A stretch of 64,000 nt of DNA from positions 16,329,001-16,393,000 of the forward strand of contig OZ005603.1 of NCBI GenBank assembly GCA_963930655.1. The letters are read 5' to 3'. A program made the position numbers and the translations under genes. The DNA comes from Myrica gale. Its lineage: Eukaryota > Streptophyta > Magnoliopsida > Fagales > Myricaceae. Below, one piece after another: positions 35,069-46,822 of the stretch. The notes below the pieces were generated by a model that had not been told where the DNA came from, searched no databases, and was given only the letters and a program-made list of their open reading frames with translations. Each line of letters begins with the position of its first letter. Position 1 is the stretch's first letter.

Positions 35069-36128
35069 GTAAGGCACAAATTTATTGTATAGAAGACTGT
35101 AGAAGAAAGAGATTTTGATCGTTTTGTGATTTCTCTTGGGCTAAAAGAACTCAACTAACTTGCACTAAGGACAGATCTGGGCCTTGATTGATTTTTCCTG
35201 TTATATAAAATTTAAAATTCCACCAAAATTAGTCAAAGTACCAATTTTGCACCCAATATTTATGTGTGAAAAACTCGATCATCTTTTGAACCGAAAGATT
35301 CCAGAAATTATGGAAAATTTGTCAAGACAGAGGATAATAGCTAGTTTTCCTCTCTCTAAACTTTTTGCTCTTTTTTTTTCTTGCGCCTTTTATTGTTAAA
35401 TTCGTTTCATAAAAAATTAACACTGAAAATACGTAAATCATTAGGTATGTCAAACATCAAAAAATATTTTCTTGAAAATATTTTACAATAATAGCCAAAC
35501 GCTGAAAATGAAATTGTTTTCTTGAAAATGTTTCAATAAAAAACTTTTTACGTAAAACAATAATTTTACAGCCAAACAAATGGACCCTATGAATGAAGTC
35601 GATCGATAGCCTCGATTCCCAATTTTAAAAAAAGGGTGCTTCTTTGCACATCATTTGAATTTTATATCCCTTCTCCTGTAATTACTTGTTTATTGTGATT
35701 AACTTCTTTAATTTTTGGAGTTTTAAGAAAAACTTTTTAAATCCAATTTACTCCTCTTGGATTGCTTTAATTTTGAAATTTCAAAGAGTGGCTATCCTGT
35801 ATATTTTAGAAGGCCGAGAAGTCTGCCAAGTAACAATACTTCCCATGATAAAAGATATATAAATTAAAGTACCTTAAGCCAAATAAGGTTGTTAGAGCTA
35901 GAATCAAGCCTCCTCTAATTATGGTAATAGGTAGCACTAGAAACTTTTATTTAGTAATTAATTGAGAAAACATAAACGACTCTGAAACTTAAAGAAAGAA
36001 TAAAAAGTTCTTTTCTTTTTGTTTTCTTCTTTCTAATGAAGAGTAAATTTTTCTTCACTGTGCCAATTATCATGCCTATAATTAAGAGAAGTACGGAACT
36101 AAGGGGAATATAGTCCCTTGACTTTAAG

Positions 36129-36552
36129 AGTCTGTTTGCTTGACTTTAAGAGTGTTTAAAATAAAATAAAAAATTAGTAAACTGTAAAATCTCTATTATT
36201 TTTTTTAAAATAAATTAAGGTAAAACATTTAGTAAAGCAATTTACTATTATTTTTTTGTTATAGCACACCACGCGCCCAATTTTTTAAATTTGAAGGGTA
36301 CATATGATTTTTTTATATTGTCTACAATTACGTTTTGAAGAGTAATATTTTATTTTTTTATTGAGCCTAACTATTTAATCCATAGGATATTGAATTTTTT
36401 TATGCAAATACTTATGTCATTACACGTGTCAAATATCACAAAATATTTTTAAAAGAATAACCAAACATTGAAAAAAACATTTTCTCTTAAAAAAATTTTT
36501 ATGAAGAAAATTGTACATAAAATAATAGCTTTACAATTAAGCAAATGGATCC
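36129..36552. mobile_element. Small MITE related to the ends of the 33-35.6 kb unit
   Basis: The left end AGTCTGTTTGCTTGAC is the approximate inverse of the right end AAGCAAATGGATCC. The flanks show TTTAAG on the left and TTAAG on the right. The interior is AT-rich and non-coding and shares AAAATATTTT and AACATTTTCT phrases with 35440-35560. Confidence 0.5.
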
Positions 36553-36717
36553 TTAAGAATCAATCGATAAAAAAAATACGAGGAAAAAACACTTTAATTA
36601 AAAAGTAGCTAATGATTGTGGTGCTGCAGTGATAGTCTTCCTTTTATGGGCGGTATTTATGGTATTTTGAACATTATACAGTATGTAAAAAAAGGGAGAA
36701 AAATCATAGTTAACACT

Positions 36718-37113
36718 ATATTTATGGACAAAAATCAATTTGGTACCCGTTATTTTGAAAACGGCAATTCGAGACCCTTAAATTTTGAAACTCATCAATT
36801 CATGCTCTCATCCAAATAAGACGTTAAATCAAACGGAAAAATATAAAAAATGACCAAAATGTCCATTCAAGATAAAATTACAAAAAAATATTAAAAATAA
36901 AAATGATATCTTTTTGGAAGATCATTTCGATCATTTTATATGATTTTCCGTCGTACTTAACGCCAAATTTGGACGAAGTGTGTGAATTGATGATTTTCAA
37001 AAGTTAAGAGTATCGAATCGTCGTTTTCAAAATAGAAGATACTAGATTGATTTTTACCCTTAATCGCAATTTTCAAAATAGCTGATACCAAATTGATTTT
37101 TATTCATAAATAT
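36718..37113. mobile_element. Foldback (inverted-repeat) element
   Basis: The left arm (ATATTTATGGACAAAAATCAA...) and right arm are imperfect inverted copies. For example, TATTTTGAAAACGGCAATTCGA on the left pairs with a diverged inverse around 37006-37050. The outer part of the right arm is present twice (GATTTTTACCC and GATTTTTATTCAT ends). There is no coding capacity, and no target duplication could be fixed. Confidence 0.55.
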
Positions 37114-39800
37114 GAGACTATCTATTACTTTTTTTTTTAAAAAAATATATATATATATATATACATATACACAGTATGCGAAGGTTCGTACGTTCACGCC
37201 GAGTAAAAGTAGGCTATGCTGCTGGCCGCTGGGCCTGCTCTCCTTTGTAAAAAGGAGCTAAAAATACTTCTCTTGCCTCGAGGTTGGCACAACTCACAAG
37301 AATACCTTCCTAAGAGCAGATGAGATTCTGTGTACCATGAAATATTCTTCGCCTGCTTAGATAGAGCTGTGCCTCTCTTGTTCGTACCCCAAAATTTGAA
37401 ATAATTGATCCACACCATTTGTCTAATTTTGACCACATCATTTCTTGTGACTGAATATTATTTCGGGATTGATAACGTGATATGTGTGCATTCTTTTTGT
37501 TTCATTTGTTTTTTTACCTCTGCTTGTATGCATCCTATATCTCTATAATTGGAATATAGCTCTTTTTTTTTCTTTATTTAACATTATATTCTATTTTATG
37601 TTATGTGTAACTACTATTTTATCCTCCGCTAACTACAACCCATTCTAAAACGTACAAAATAAATTTTAAATTGTCCCGTTTCTTTAAATTGAATGAATAG
37701 ACTGCACAATGATTAACACAATAGATACACACAGGTGATAGTTAACCTCGTATTGACGAGGAGAGTGAAAAGCATTAGAAAATATTTTAGGTAACTAATC
37801 TTAAGGGGTTGAGATTACTACCTTCCATTGAGATGTCCCAACAAACAAACATGACATGGACCTCTACTTAGAAGTCTTAAAATTGCACTTCTAAGCTCTG
37901 TAGACAAATATATTCTATTTTCTTTTCCATTTTGGTACTCAAAAATTATTATTATTTATTTTCTTTCTTATTTAAATACTATTAGCAAGTCCCCTTACGT
38001 TTAGGATGTCATAATTATGAGTTATCAGAAAATAATTAGAAGTATTTTCAGTAAGTATCATCCATGTAACTTTATTTTTTGCATATATACATATATATGT
38101 ATACTGTAGAATCGTGCTACTTGTGTCTAGAGGTTAGATCGAAATAGTATTATTTGTTTTTTCTGTGTCCAAGATTAAACTTCTTACATTAAGCTCAGAT
38201 GGACTTGGTCTAATTTGAACGGAGAGTAAACCCTAATGAGCTAGCGTTAGACCCATGACTCTATGACTCCCACTTAAGTTGACTGTAATTTGATCCTTGT
38301 GGAGAATTGAATATCGGACCGTGCGTGTTATCCCCACGCGCGAGCCCAAGTTCGCCTTAACAACTCTTATGATGGGTGAATAATGTTATCTTTTCAAGGG
38401 AAGTTTGCCGCTTAATATTGTGTTTATTGGTCAGGTCTAAAAAGGGTTAAGTTCGAAAGTTATGCCACTTTAATATCTCCGTCCGTAGGTAAATGCATCC
38501 CTCTGCAGGTTCAGCAAATGTATATTTGCATTTCCTGGTGCAGGGGAAACTAAATTTAGCTGAAGACTACCTTGGTTCTTTCTCACCTAGGGAGCAACTA
38601 CCTCCACTCTCCAATTTAGGTTTTAGGAATTTTTTATGTCAGTATTCGTTGACCATAGTATGGCAGACTATGAATGTCCAAATGCAGTCGAAGGGGCACC
38701 AACAAGCTATACACATGGTCCTGGTCCTGGTCCAGGTCCAGGTCCAGGTCCAGGTCCTGAAACCATATTTTTTCTCCTCTCAAGGAAAATTTAAAATTAC
38801 CAAAGAAAATGAGAGAACCTTTTTTCATCTCGTCTCTAATTTCCAGTCATGGCGTACATGCGTTTCATTGAAACTCCAGGAGGCCATGCTGCTTATCCTT
38901 GTTCATGCATCCCTAGATGCATTGGTGGATCTACAATTGAAGTATTAGGGACGGAGTCATAGAGAGAAAATATTCACTTTTTTAATAAATTTTTTGAATG
39001 CAAAAAAAAAAAAAATTTACAACTAGACATCCAAAATCTAAAAACAATTCCAATACATTTTCACACAAACTCTAATAACTTTTAAAAAATATACCATCAA
39101 ATCATTCTACAAGTTCATCACCCAACAATTATATAAAAAAATAATATAAATGTTTACTCTAGATTGAAATTAGCAACTAAAGGAAGGAAAAAAAATTAAG
39201 ATCGAAAGAGATTTGAAGTTAAAAAGAAAGAATGAACTTACATAAATCAAAACAAATTCAAAAAAAAAAGAAAAAAAAAATAAAGTTAAAGTTGTCATGT
39301 GTAAAGCGGCATAAGAAACTTGGTGAGTTAAGTGATTTCTTTATATTAACTTTTTCGAAGGTGAGGCAAAATCAATAGTATTTTTTTGAAGAAAAATAAA
39401 ATTGAGAGAAATAAATGACAATAAAAACAAAAACCAGTATTTAGGTCATAAAAATAAGTTGCATTTGTTAGTGAAATTTTAATTCCATTAACATTTATTG
39501 TTATTTTAAAAGATATTTAATTTATTTATTATTTGTTGTCATTTTAAAAAGTATGATTTTGAAAGCATTTATTGTCCCATTCATTTTGAGGGATAAATAG
39601 TATTTAAATGGGTAAAAAAGAATAATATTTTTTACTTTGCAAGATTTTTTTTCAAAATATTTGGCGGATAAAATGATTTTTAAAGGTCTAAAATTAGATT
39701 GGGATAATATTTTTAGGCTTAAACATGTTTAAAAGAAGAAAAAAAATCCGCCCCAGCCCAGATGCAGAAGGCCAAACCAACTTTGTTGGTACCTACTTTA
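37114..39800. other. Intergenic DNA with a short hexamer repeat
   Basis: Mostly AT-rich. At 38717-38757 there are about seven copies of GGTCC(T/A). The surrounding frame (38493-38948) has no recognisable domain, and I regard it as chance. A frame at 37194-37436 on the minus strand is also unassigned. Confidence 0.45.
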
Positions 39801-39802
39801 GC

Positions 39803-39942
39803 CCCTGTTTGGATGACAATGTTTTTTTTTACAATTACTTTTTCACCAACTTTTTTTTTTTTCACGAATCCCAAAAAAATATATACTACCTCTAACAAAA
39901 AACATTTACCAGCAATTTTTTTTTAACCATCCAAACACAACC
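39803..39942. mobile_element. Short MITE-like inverted repeat
   Basis: CCCTGTTTGGATG at the left end and its approximate inverse CATCCAAACACAACC at the right end bracket about 110 bp of A/T runs. Size and ends fit a MITE, but the target duplication is unclear. Confidence 0.4.
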
Positions 39943-40207
39943 AGATAACAGAATATTTTATGCCTGAATGACAGACACCATTAAATTAAATTAACTTTCT
40001 TGTAAGCATTCTTGCCTGCTTTCTTAAAGGTTCATGTTGTAGATACATGCTAGTGGGCAACTAATTCTAAGATCCCAACGACAATTTATAAAAAGAAAAG
40101 TTACTACAATAAATTTATGAGTCCCTCCCCAGTTGCGACTCACCCATGCACGACGCAATTTATACTTGTAAATTTACACTAATGTACTAGGAGTACCATT
40201 TCCCATG

Positions 40208-43200
40208 TCAGATGCGTCGAAGTGAGGCCAACCTCTTCTCAAGATCCGCAACATCAGCAGATTCTGAACTGCATATACGGAAAAACTGATTGCTAGATTA
40301 TAAAGAACTAGGAAGGAACGTGAGGCTGCATCACTTGCATGGGAGACCAAAGAGAAAAACTGATTCATGTTGAAGGATGTGTGGAGTTTGCAGTCAAGTC
40401 CAGAACTAGTTTCTTGAAGAACTTTACCAAATCTTCATTAAACTGTCAGTGTTTCTAATAGATGGGGTCTGACAAATGTAATCTAGGAAACTGATGCTTT
40501 TTTGTTTTTGTTTGCCTGGAGTTGGAAGTGGACCCGTGCTCCTTTTGTTTTGTTTTGGAGCATTGGCCCTGTTTTACTTGTGGTTACTCTGAGAAATTGC
40601 TTACCATTCACCGAAAAAACACAAAAACTAGTCAAGATGGAGCTAGGCATATGAAATAAGCAGTTTAAATTGGGCAAATAGATATCTAGAGGGCTGCTAG
40701 CAAATTCTGGACTTAAATACCCTTTTCAGTATATATCCTTCCAGTAACTACTTAAGTCTAAACTTACACAGCACAAACTGGTACCACAATTTTCATCGCC
40801 CTTCGTTAATGGAAACAATTAGCTTACGTGGCTTTTAACGATAAAAAATGGCGAGTATGCATACCGAGTAGCAACTTTTTCAGTGTTCCTTGATGTAATC
40901 CGACCTTTTGGAGCTGAGGATAACTGTTAACAAATACCAGAATCAAAAAATTGTCTAGTTTACATTGTTCAGAATGAAAGGCCATACGAGGAAATTCAAG
41001 CAATCTATAAAACTCTCAAAGAAACTAACCTGGGATGCAATATCCACACCAATCTCATCAAGCACCTACAGATGAAATAGTGAAATCAGATACAAGGACA
41101 AGGGAAATACAATGGGAAATCAGATACAAGGAATATAAATGAATAAGGAAAGAATTGAGAAAGTCAAAAACAAGGACTCAATCTTTCACCTGGTTAGTGA
41201 GCTCCTCTGTTTCCTCTTCAGCCTCGTCTTTGTCCAAAGTTTCATCAATAGACTCTGACATCATCTCTATCTGGACAAGGGAAAGTAGACTATAAAGAAG
41301 CAAATACCAACTGGGGAGGAAAATGCTGCAATAACATTCTCACAACTAAAACCAAGGACCACTACAAGAAAATATTTCCATACATAAAGGGGGTACAAAT
41401 CTGTTGCCCTGTAGGAAATGTATGGCGGCAAAACAACCAAACCGCAGGTCACTTTTTTGCCATAGCATGTAACCTCCTTTGATATTGGTTTATGTGGGGA
41501 CAAAAGGCTATAGAAGAATTGTGGCTCAATATAGAGAAGCAAATGTTGAACTTACAAAAGATCTTCTGGAGATATTCTAAGTATACCATCATATCAGTCA
41601 CTAGAAGGAAATTGAGAGAGAGAGAGAGGGAGGGAGTGTTACCGTAAGATCCATTTGTGCTGACTGCTTCTGAAATTCCTTAATCACTTTAGCTTGTTTT
41701 GCTGGTGCCATTTGCTGGAAAGAGAAGCAGATACTGATACTATGACTCCAAGAACCATAAACAACAGATACTTCAGGTTTAGTCTTTTAGCATCGACACT
41801 AGATGCCAAATAAAGTAACCTTGTGGCAAACGTATTACGGTGTCGAGGACTTCATTACCATTAGGTTGGGTTTATTGATGTGATGCTAAAGAAGTAAAAA
41901 TGAAAATTTGGAATTGTGAACAAATTGTCCCTCTATTATCTGCTCTCCCCGCCCCCCCAAAAAAGCACTTTCTTGCTCTATTTTGAATGCTTTTCTTTTC
42001 TGTCCATGCTAGAAGCCTGACTTGCACATTACCATGGGATTATCAGCTTTGACCTAGGTAGGATTGGAAAGTCTAAGAATAACAAATTGATTATCTTCCA
42101 TAACAACCCTTGAAGCACATATACCTTGTTCATTGCAACCATTGCTTTGGTTGCACCCTTCATTCCAGTAGAAATTGAAGTGCTGGCATACAATGCCTGC
42201 AGACAAACAGTGTTTAGCAAAATGAATGCAAGGGAACAAATTCCTATCATTTTAAACACTAGGTTTTGCCAGTAAAGCAGTGACCTGTGTATGAGTTGCT
42301 ACACCTCTGATTTGTGCACGGCTTCCTTGCAAATTAGTTATCTGTTGACGTAACCGAAAAAGTTGACGAGCTAAGATTCTGGTTGCTGCCTGCATATTAC
42401 AAACAGACACCAAATAATAAAATTGACAGATGAAGAAGCTATATTGATAATACGTCAACCAGGTACTAATTCTGTCAGGACCAGCACAATCCTTGGTTTA
42501 TGCATTTTTTGAACGTTGGTGTATAGAGAACAAACCAAGCCATTTAGTGCATAATGGAATCAAAGAAGATTTTTCTTCCACACAACAACCCATGCAAATT
42601 GTTTTCTGAAGGTTCGTACTGAATTCAATCAATCTCTTTGGTGTCTTCTTTCTTACTAATAGCTCTATGAAAACATCAAAATCAGCTAGGTTGTTTAGCT
42701 AGCCCACTAAGGTGATGCAACTTAATTTGTCTTAAATCTATGCTCCACAGTACCTGATGTCAAATGAAGATAAAGACCAAGGTTGGGAGGTCCAAAATGT
42801 TTGTGTTGCCATTTTACTTTACTAATTTGCTTGTGCGTACTGATTTACATGTATAAAAAAAGTTGTTCCAAAAGGAAAAATCTAACAGTTTTCCACCTGG
42901 ATCTCAATTCTTTTTAGTGCATTAAGTTTTCCCAAGCTCTAACTTTCAAGTAATTTTGACATAAGAGACAACGAGTGAAATGCTGTGCATGACATTGACC
43001 TACCAATAACTAACATGAAAATAAATTATGACTAGGATAGTCTACACTTGGGAAGTTTCTGCTAAGTGGAATGCCAATGTGCATGAGATTGACCCCCCAA
43101 AATAACTAACTCGGATGGAAAGTCAGTCATAATTTACGGTTAGGATAGTCCACACTTAGAAGTTTTTGATAAAGCAAAATTGAACTTTATATTACTTTTG

Positions 43201-46200
43201 CAATCCCTGAAAGTTCCATTTATCATTAGTTACACTTTACTTCTTGAGATGGATGCCATTTGTCCGCTCCTATCCTGTTAGAAACTTCGTTGACTCAAAA
43301 TGTGCCTTATGACTTCATGCATGCATCATTATCTTAATGGTTTTTGACTTGAACATGAAGCAATCACCAAAAATTGAAACTGAAACACCTTCGTACAGAG
43401 TCATAATTATCCAAGGTTAGATTCAGTACATTCATGTCCAGATTGATAAAAGCTAGCTGTTTAAGCAGTCAATTTGCCATCATCTCATAGCTCACGGTCA
43501 TATTCTGTATGGAAATGCATAAAATATTCAACCGGAGAAAAATAACTTGCCTCATTTCCAGTTTTAGCTGTTTTCTTAATCTCTGCCACCAATTTCTTCT
43601 CCTGAAATTGCATCCCACAGTGTAAAAGTTGGAGAAAGATATACATCTGGAGATTTTTATAAAGGAAATGATCATGTCAATAGCTGCATACCTCCAACTG
43701 AAGAGATGCAATCTCCCGTTCAATTCCTATAAAAGAAGGTGCTGAAGCAAGTTAGTTATGGTGCCAATGCGATAGAACTTAAGCATTGAACCTTTTATTT
43801 TGCAGTCTTCCTTTATATAAAGATGTAAGATTTGAAGAACATCTGAAAGCTAATCAAACTAACACTTAATTGGTTTCTTATAAAAAAAGAAGAAGAGGAA
43901 AATGAGAGGATATATTTCTGTTAGGGTGGGGAACAAAATGAAAAAATAGCTATCAGAATACAAAAAGGATATGTAAGATTTGGAAGAAAAATGGCCTTAT
44001 GGATATGTACCCAGACTTCAAACTCAACTTGGCTCAATTAAACCTTAATCCTAACTAAACTGGAGTCAGCTTTATCAAACAACCATGGTTGACGGCATCT
44101 TCATTTCCTCCATTGTAACCCATCTAAAATAATTTACTACTTCTGCTCGTGTTATTTTGGCTTGGCTCAACCTTTGTTTCACTCCTTTTTTTTCTCAACC
44201 TTTGTTTCACTCCACTTCAATTAAAACCATTTCTTCTCACTGACACAATTATCGATCACCATTGTAGATCCAGAAAATGAGCCAGATAGTTGCTTCCTAA
44301 CAATGGTAGATCCAAATTGAGCGAGACAACAGATAATGAGTGGGCACCTTACCAATTAAGACCAGCATCAGCATAATCAAGTGGTGGTGTATTTTGATAT
44401 TGCACAGAATAAGAAATAACTAAATAAGGATACTGATAGTGATAATAACTTGCATGATCAAATAAGTAGGAAAAAAAAATTCAAGGCTTAATAGCATGTT
44501 AATGAGAAGTTAGCTCCACTGGTAGGTAAGGTGAGAGAGACCCTAGTAATTTATGATAGGTAATTTTGTAAAGTGTCAGTATCTTACACAGAGAATGTTC
44601 TCAACCAGTATGCACAAAGAATGTGAAAAGGTGGATGGATGTATGAGAATTCGCTTTCGATGATCTACTCTTGAACACTACTGCCCATCCCTCTGTATAT
44701 CATTCAGATTTCCATTAACTAGCCCCTGTAATTTAAAGGCGGAATTATATATGTTAGAGTTATACTAATAGGGAAGTTGACCCCCTGAAAAACCTAAACT
44801 GTTTTGGTCATTTTGTCTATCTCCAAATCTCAGCCTATTATAGTGCATGGTACTGGAGAAAAACCGGAATATTACTCCAATTTGTGGTATCCACTAATGT
44901 ACGGAAGAAGTCATATATGGTGCTGGTTACAGACAGTCACGTAGTCCATTATGTTGAACGGTGGCAGAAGACTTTGGTGTTTATAGGTATTTCTGCTATA
45001 ATAAAATGTGATTCAAGTTGTAAAACTCTCTTTGAAGAAAACACGACCATAACTCTTGGTGACTGGCGAGTCAAAAGTAGTAGGAAGTGTTGAGTTTATG
45101 ATGAAGCACATTATTAAATGCGTGCTAAATTCAAAGATGTGTTTGCGTTCCATATATGAATAAGAATTTGATGTTTAATTGTACACTCAGCAGAACGGCT
45201 TCAAACAGATTAACATATCTACTTGGTACTTACATTACAACGAGAAACATACTGTTTGAGGCAACTATATGATTGTATGGAAGGTCCAAATCAAATATTT
45301 TCAATGATAAGCCACCTCTTTATTCGTTTATATGTTGGTTTTTGTGTCATATTGACAGTGAATATGTGAGAATCATGAATAGTGCAGAACTAAGATCGAG
45401 AAACAATATTAAAAACTAAGAAACATGCAGCCAACCTAAACTTAGAAACATACCTCATAAAATCATTGAAGGAAGCATAGCTGATCCTTGTGAATTTTTT
45501 GCGGGATTTAACTCATGGATAGATATTCTTCTTTGCGTTTTATTTAAGATTTCCAATACTTGTTTTGAAACTAGTAACAAGAGTCAGAAAAAAAAAAGAA
45601 AACAAGAAATTGAGAATCAATCCAACAATGAAGTTATAGGATTTAGAAGTGATAGTCTAGGTTGTTGCAAAGTTGGTATGAGTTATATGACGAGTAACAG
45701 GGATAACGTATACTGGAGAAACTTGCAATGAACTGTGTTCAAGCATGGTAGAAAGAGATTATAACTGCGTGAAAACTAGAGGTCATAACAGTTTCACATC
45801 ATGATTATTTCAATCAGATATGTGAAAATTCTCCAAACCCAATATTGTCTGCGTGAAAGAGATTATTTTCTTTTCCACTGGGCTTCCGTGGGATCATAGC
45901 AAACACAATGCATCAAAAAATCAAGAACGAAGCAATACTGCTTGCATTGAACTGTGTTCAAGCATGGTAGAAAGAGATTATAACTGCGTGAAAACTAGAG
46001 ATCATAACAGCGTCACATCACGATTATTTCAATCAGATATGTGACAATTCTCCAAACCCAATATTGTCTGCGTGAAAGAGATTATTTTATTTTCCACTGG
46101 GCTTCAGTTGGATCATAGCAAACACAATGCATCAAAAAATCAAGAACTACGCAATAGGATAGAAACGAATGCATTTTCAGGGCAGGAAGCACCCGTGACC

Positions 46201-46822
46201 CGTACCTCTTGTCGCAACAGCCATTTCTCTCTTGCTCGTTCGCAGAGCATCTGGCAAAACAGGCAGCCATTTTGTGACGTGATGGATGATGGATAAACAA
46301 TTATGGGTAGGATACAAGAAAACTAAGCTGCAAACTATCAATGTTAGAGACCAAAACCCAAACATACATTTGCTTGAGGAGAAACTTAGAAGACAAGAAA
46401 AGAAACGGAAGAGTTGATATCTAGGGTCCAGAAACAAAAAGATCTAATATTCGATTTAAACGATCAACTTCCTAAAATTTCCCAGCAATTCAAACCCAGC
46501 AAAAAAAAAATGCAAAAAAAATTTAGCCAATTCGAGCTTCAGAAAGGAAGAGAAGTTGAAAGAGAATCGCCGGTTGAAAACAACCTGATTCCGTTTGTTT
46601 CCAGAAAATATCAAGTTTTCGCGAGAAAATTTTTGAAGATAAAAAAATATTGACATTTACGACAAGGCATTGTCCCAGAACAACTGCTTAAACCTTGGTA
46701 CTGAAATATAAAAAAATTCCATAAAAATAGCCTTGAACATCCAGAAACCGAAAAATCCAAAAAAGAAAAAGAAAAAAAAAGTCCGCACCTTTCGGTGATG
46801 TTTTCTTCTTGAAGATGTTCAT
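40208..46822 (-). CDS. VPS2.2: ESCRT-III subunit VPS2 homolog 2 (CHMP2-like)
   Basis: Eleven exons on the minus strand are 46822-46789, 46250-46206, 43726-43692, 43601-43551, 42389-42285, 42196-42125, 41714-41643, 41270-41190, 41065-41030, 40923-40865 and 40268-40208. They total 651 nt in one frame, 216 aa. Motifs in order: basic N-terminus MNIFKKKTSPKDALRTSKRE, Snf7 helices (EREIASLQLEEKKLVAEIKK, RLRQQITNLQGSRAQIRGV), NKQMAPAKQAKVIKEFQKQS, an acidic autoinhibitory stretch (DKDEAEEETEEL), and a C-terminal MIM1-type motif ADLEKRLASLRRI that binds MIT domains such as VPS4. Length and order match Arabidopsis VPS2.2. ESCRT-III polymers act in endosomal sorting and membrane scission. The 43550 donor is GCAAGT, making a GC-AG intron. 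No lesion was found. Introns 2 and 4 are long. Confidence 0.95.
45725..46160. repeat. 219-bp tandem duplication in VPS2.2 intron 2
   Basis: Two copies start with AACTGTGTTCAAGCATGG at 45731 and 45950, and each continues through CCAATATTGTCTGCGTGAAAG and AACACAATGCATCAAAAAAT. Differences are few, so the event is recent relative to the nearby transposons. The second copy ends about 45 bp from the exon 2 donor. Confidence 0.85.

Larger units (their letters stand above)
33028..35587. mobile_element. TIR-bounded unit carrying fragments of two host genes
   Basis: The left end reads GGGTCTGTTTGTTTAACC and the right end is the approximate inverse of GGGTCCATTTGTTTGG. Beyond the ends, both sides share stretches rich in AAAATATTTT and AAACATTTT. 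Between them lie a CT-rich promoter/leader-like block (33220-33415, ending in a GTAAGA donor), two LRR exons and two ZPR1 exons, all on the plus strand. No transposase is present and no target duplication of useful length is seen (only TAT on both sides). It resembles Pack-type non-autonomous DNA transposons, but the superfamily is uncertain. Another pair of similar ends occurs at 36129-36552. Confidence 0.5.

Noticed and set aside
37194-37436. 80-aa minus-strand frame, considered as an organelle DNA insertion
   Set aside because: I could not match it to any specific chloroplast or mitochondrial gene, so there is no support for the claim.
38493-38948. 151-aa open frame on the plus strand
   Set aside because: It crosses a (GGTCCA)n hexamer run and shows no recognisable motif; composition and flanks look non-coding.
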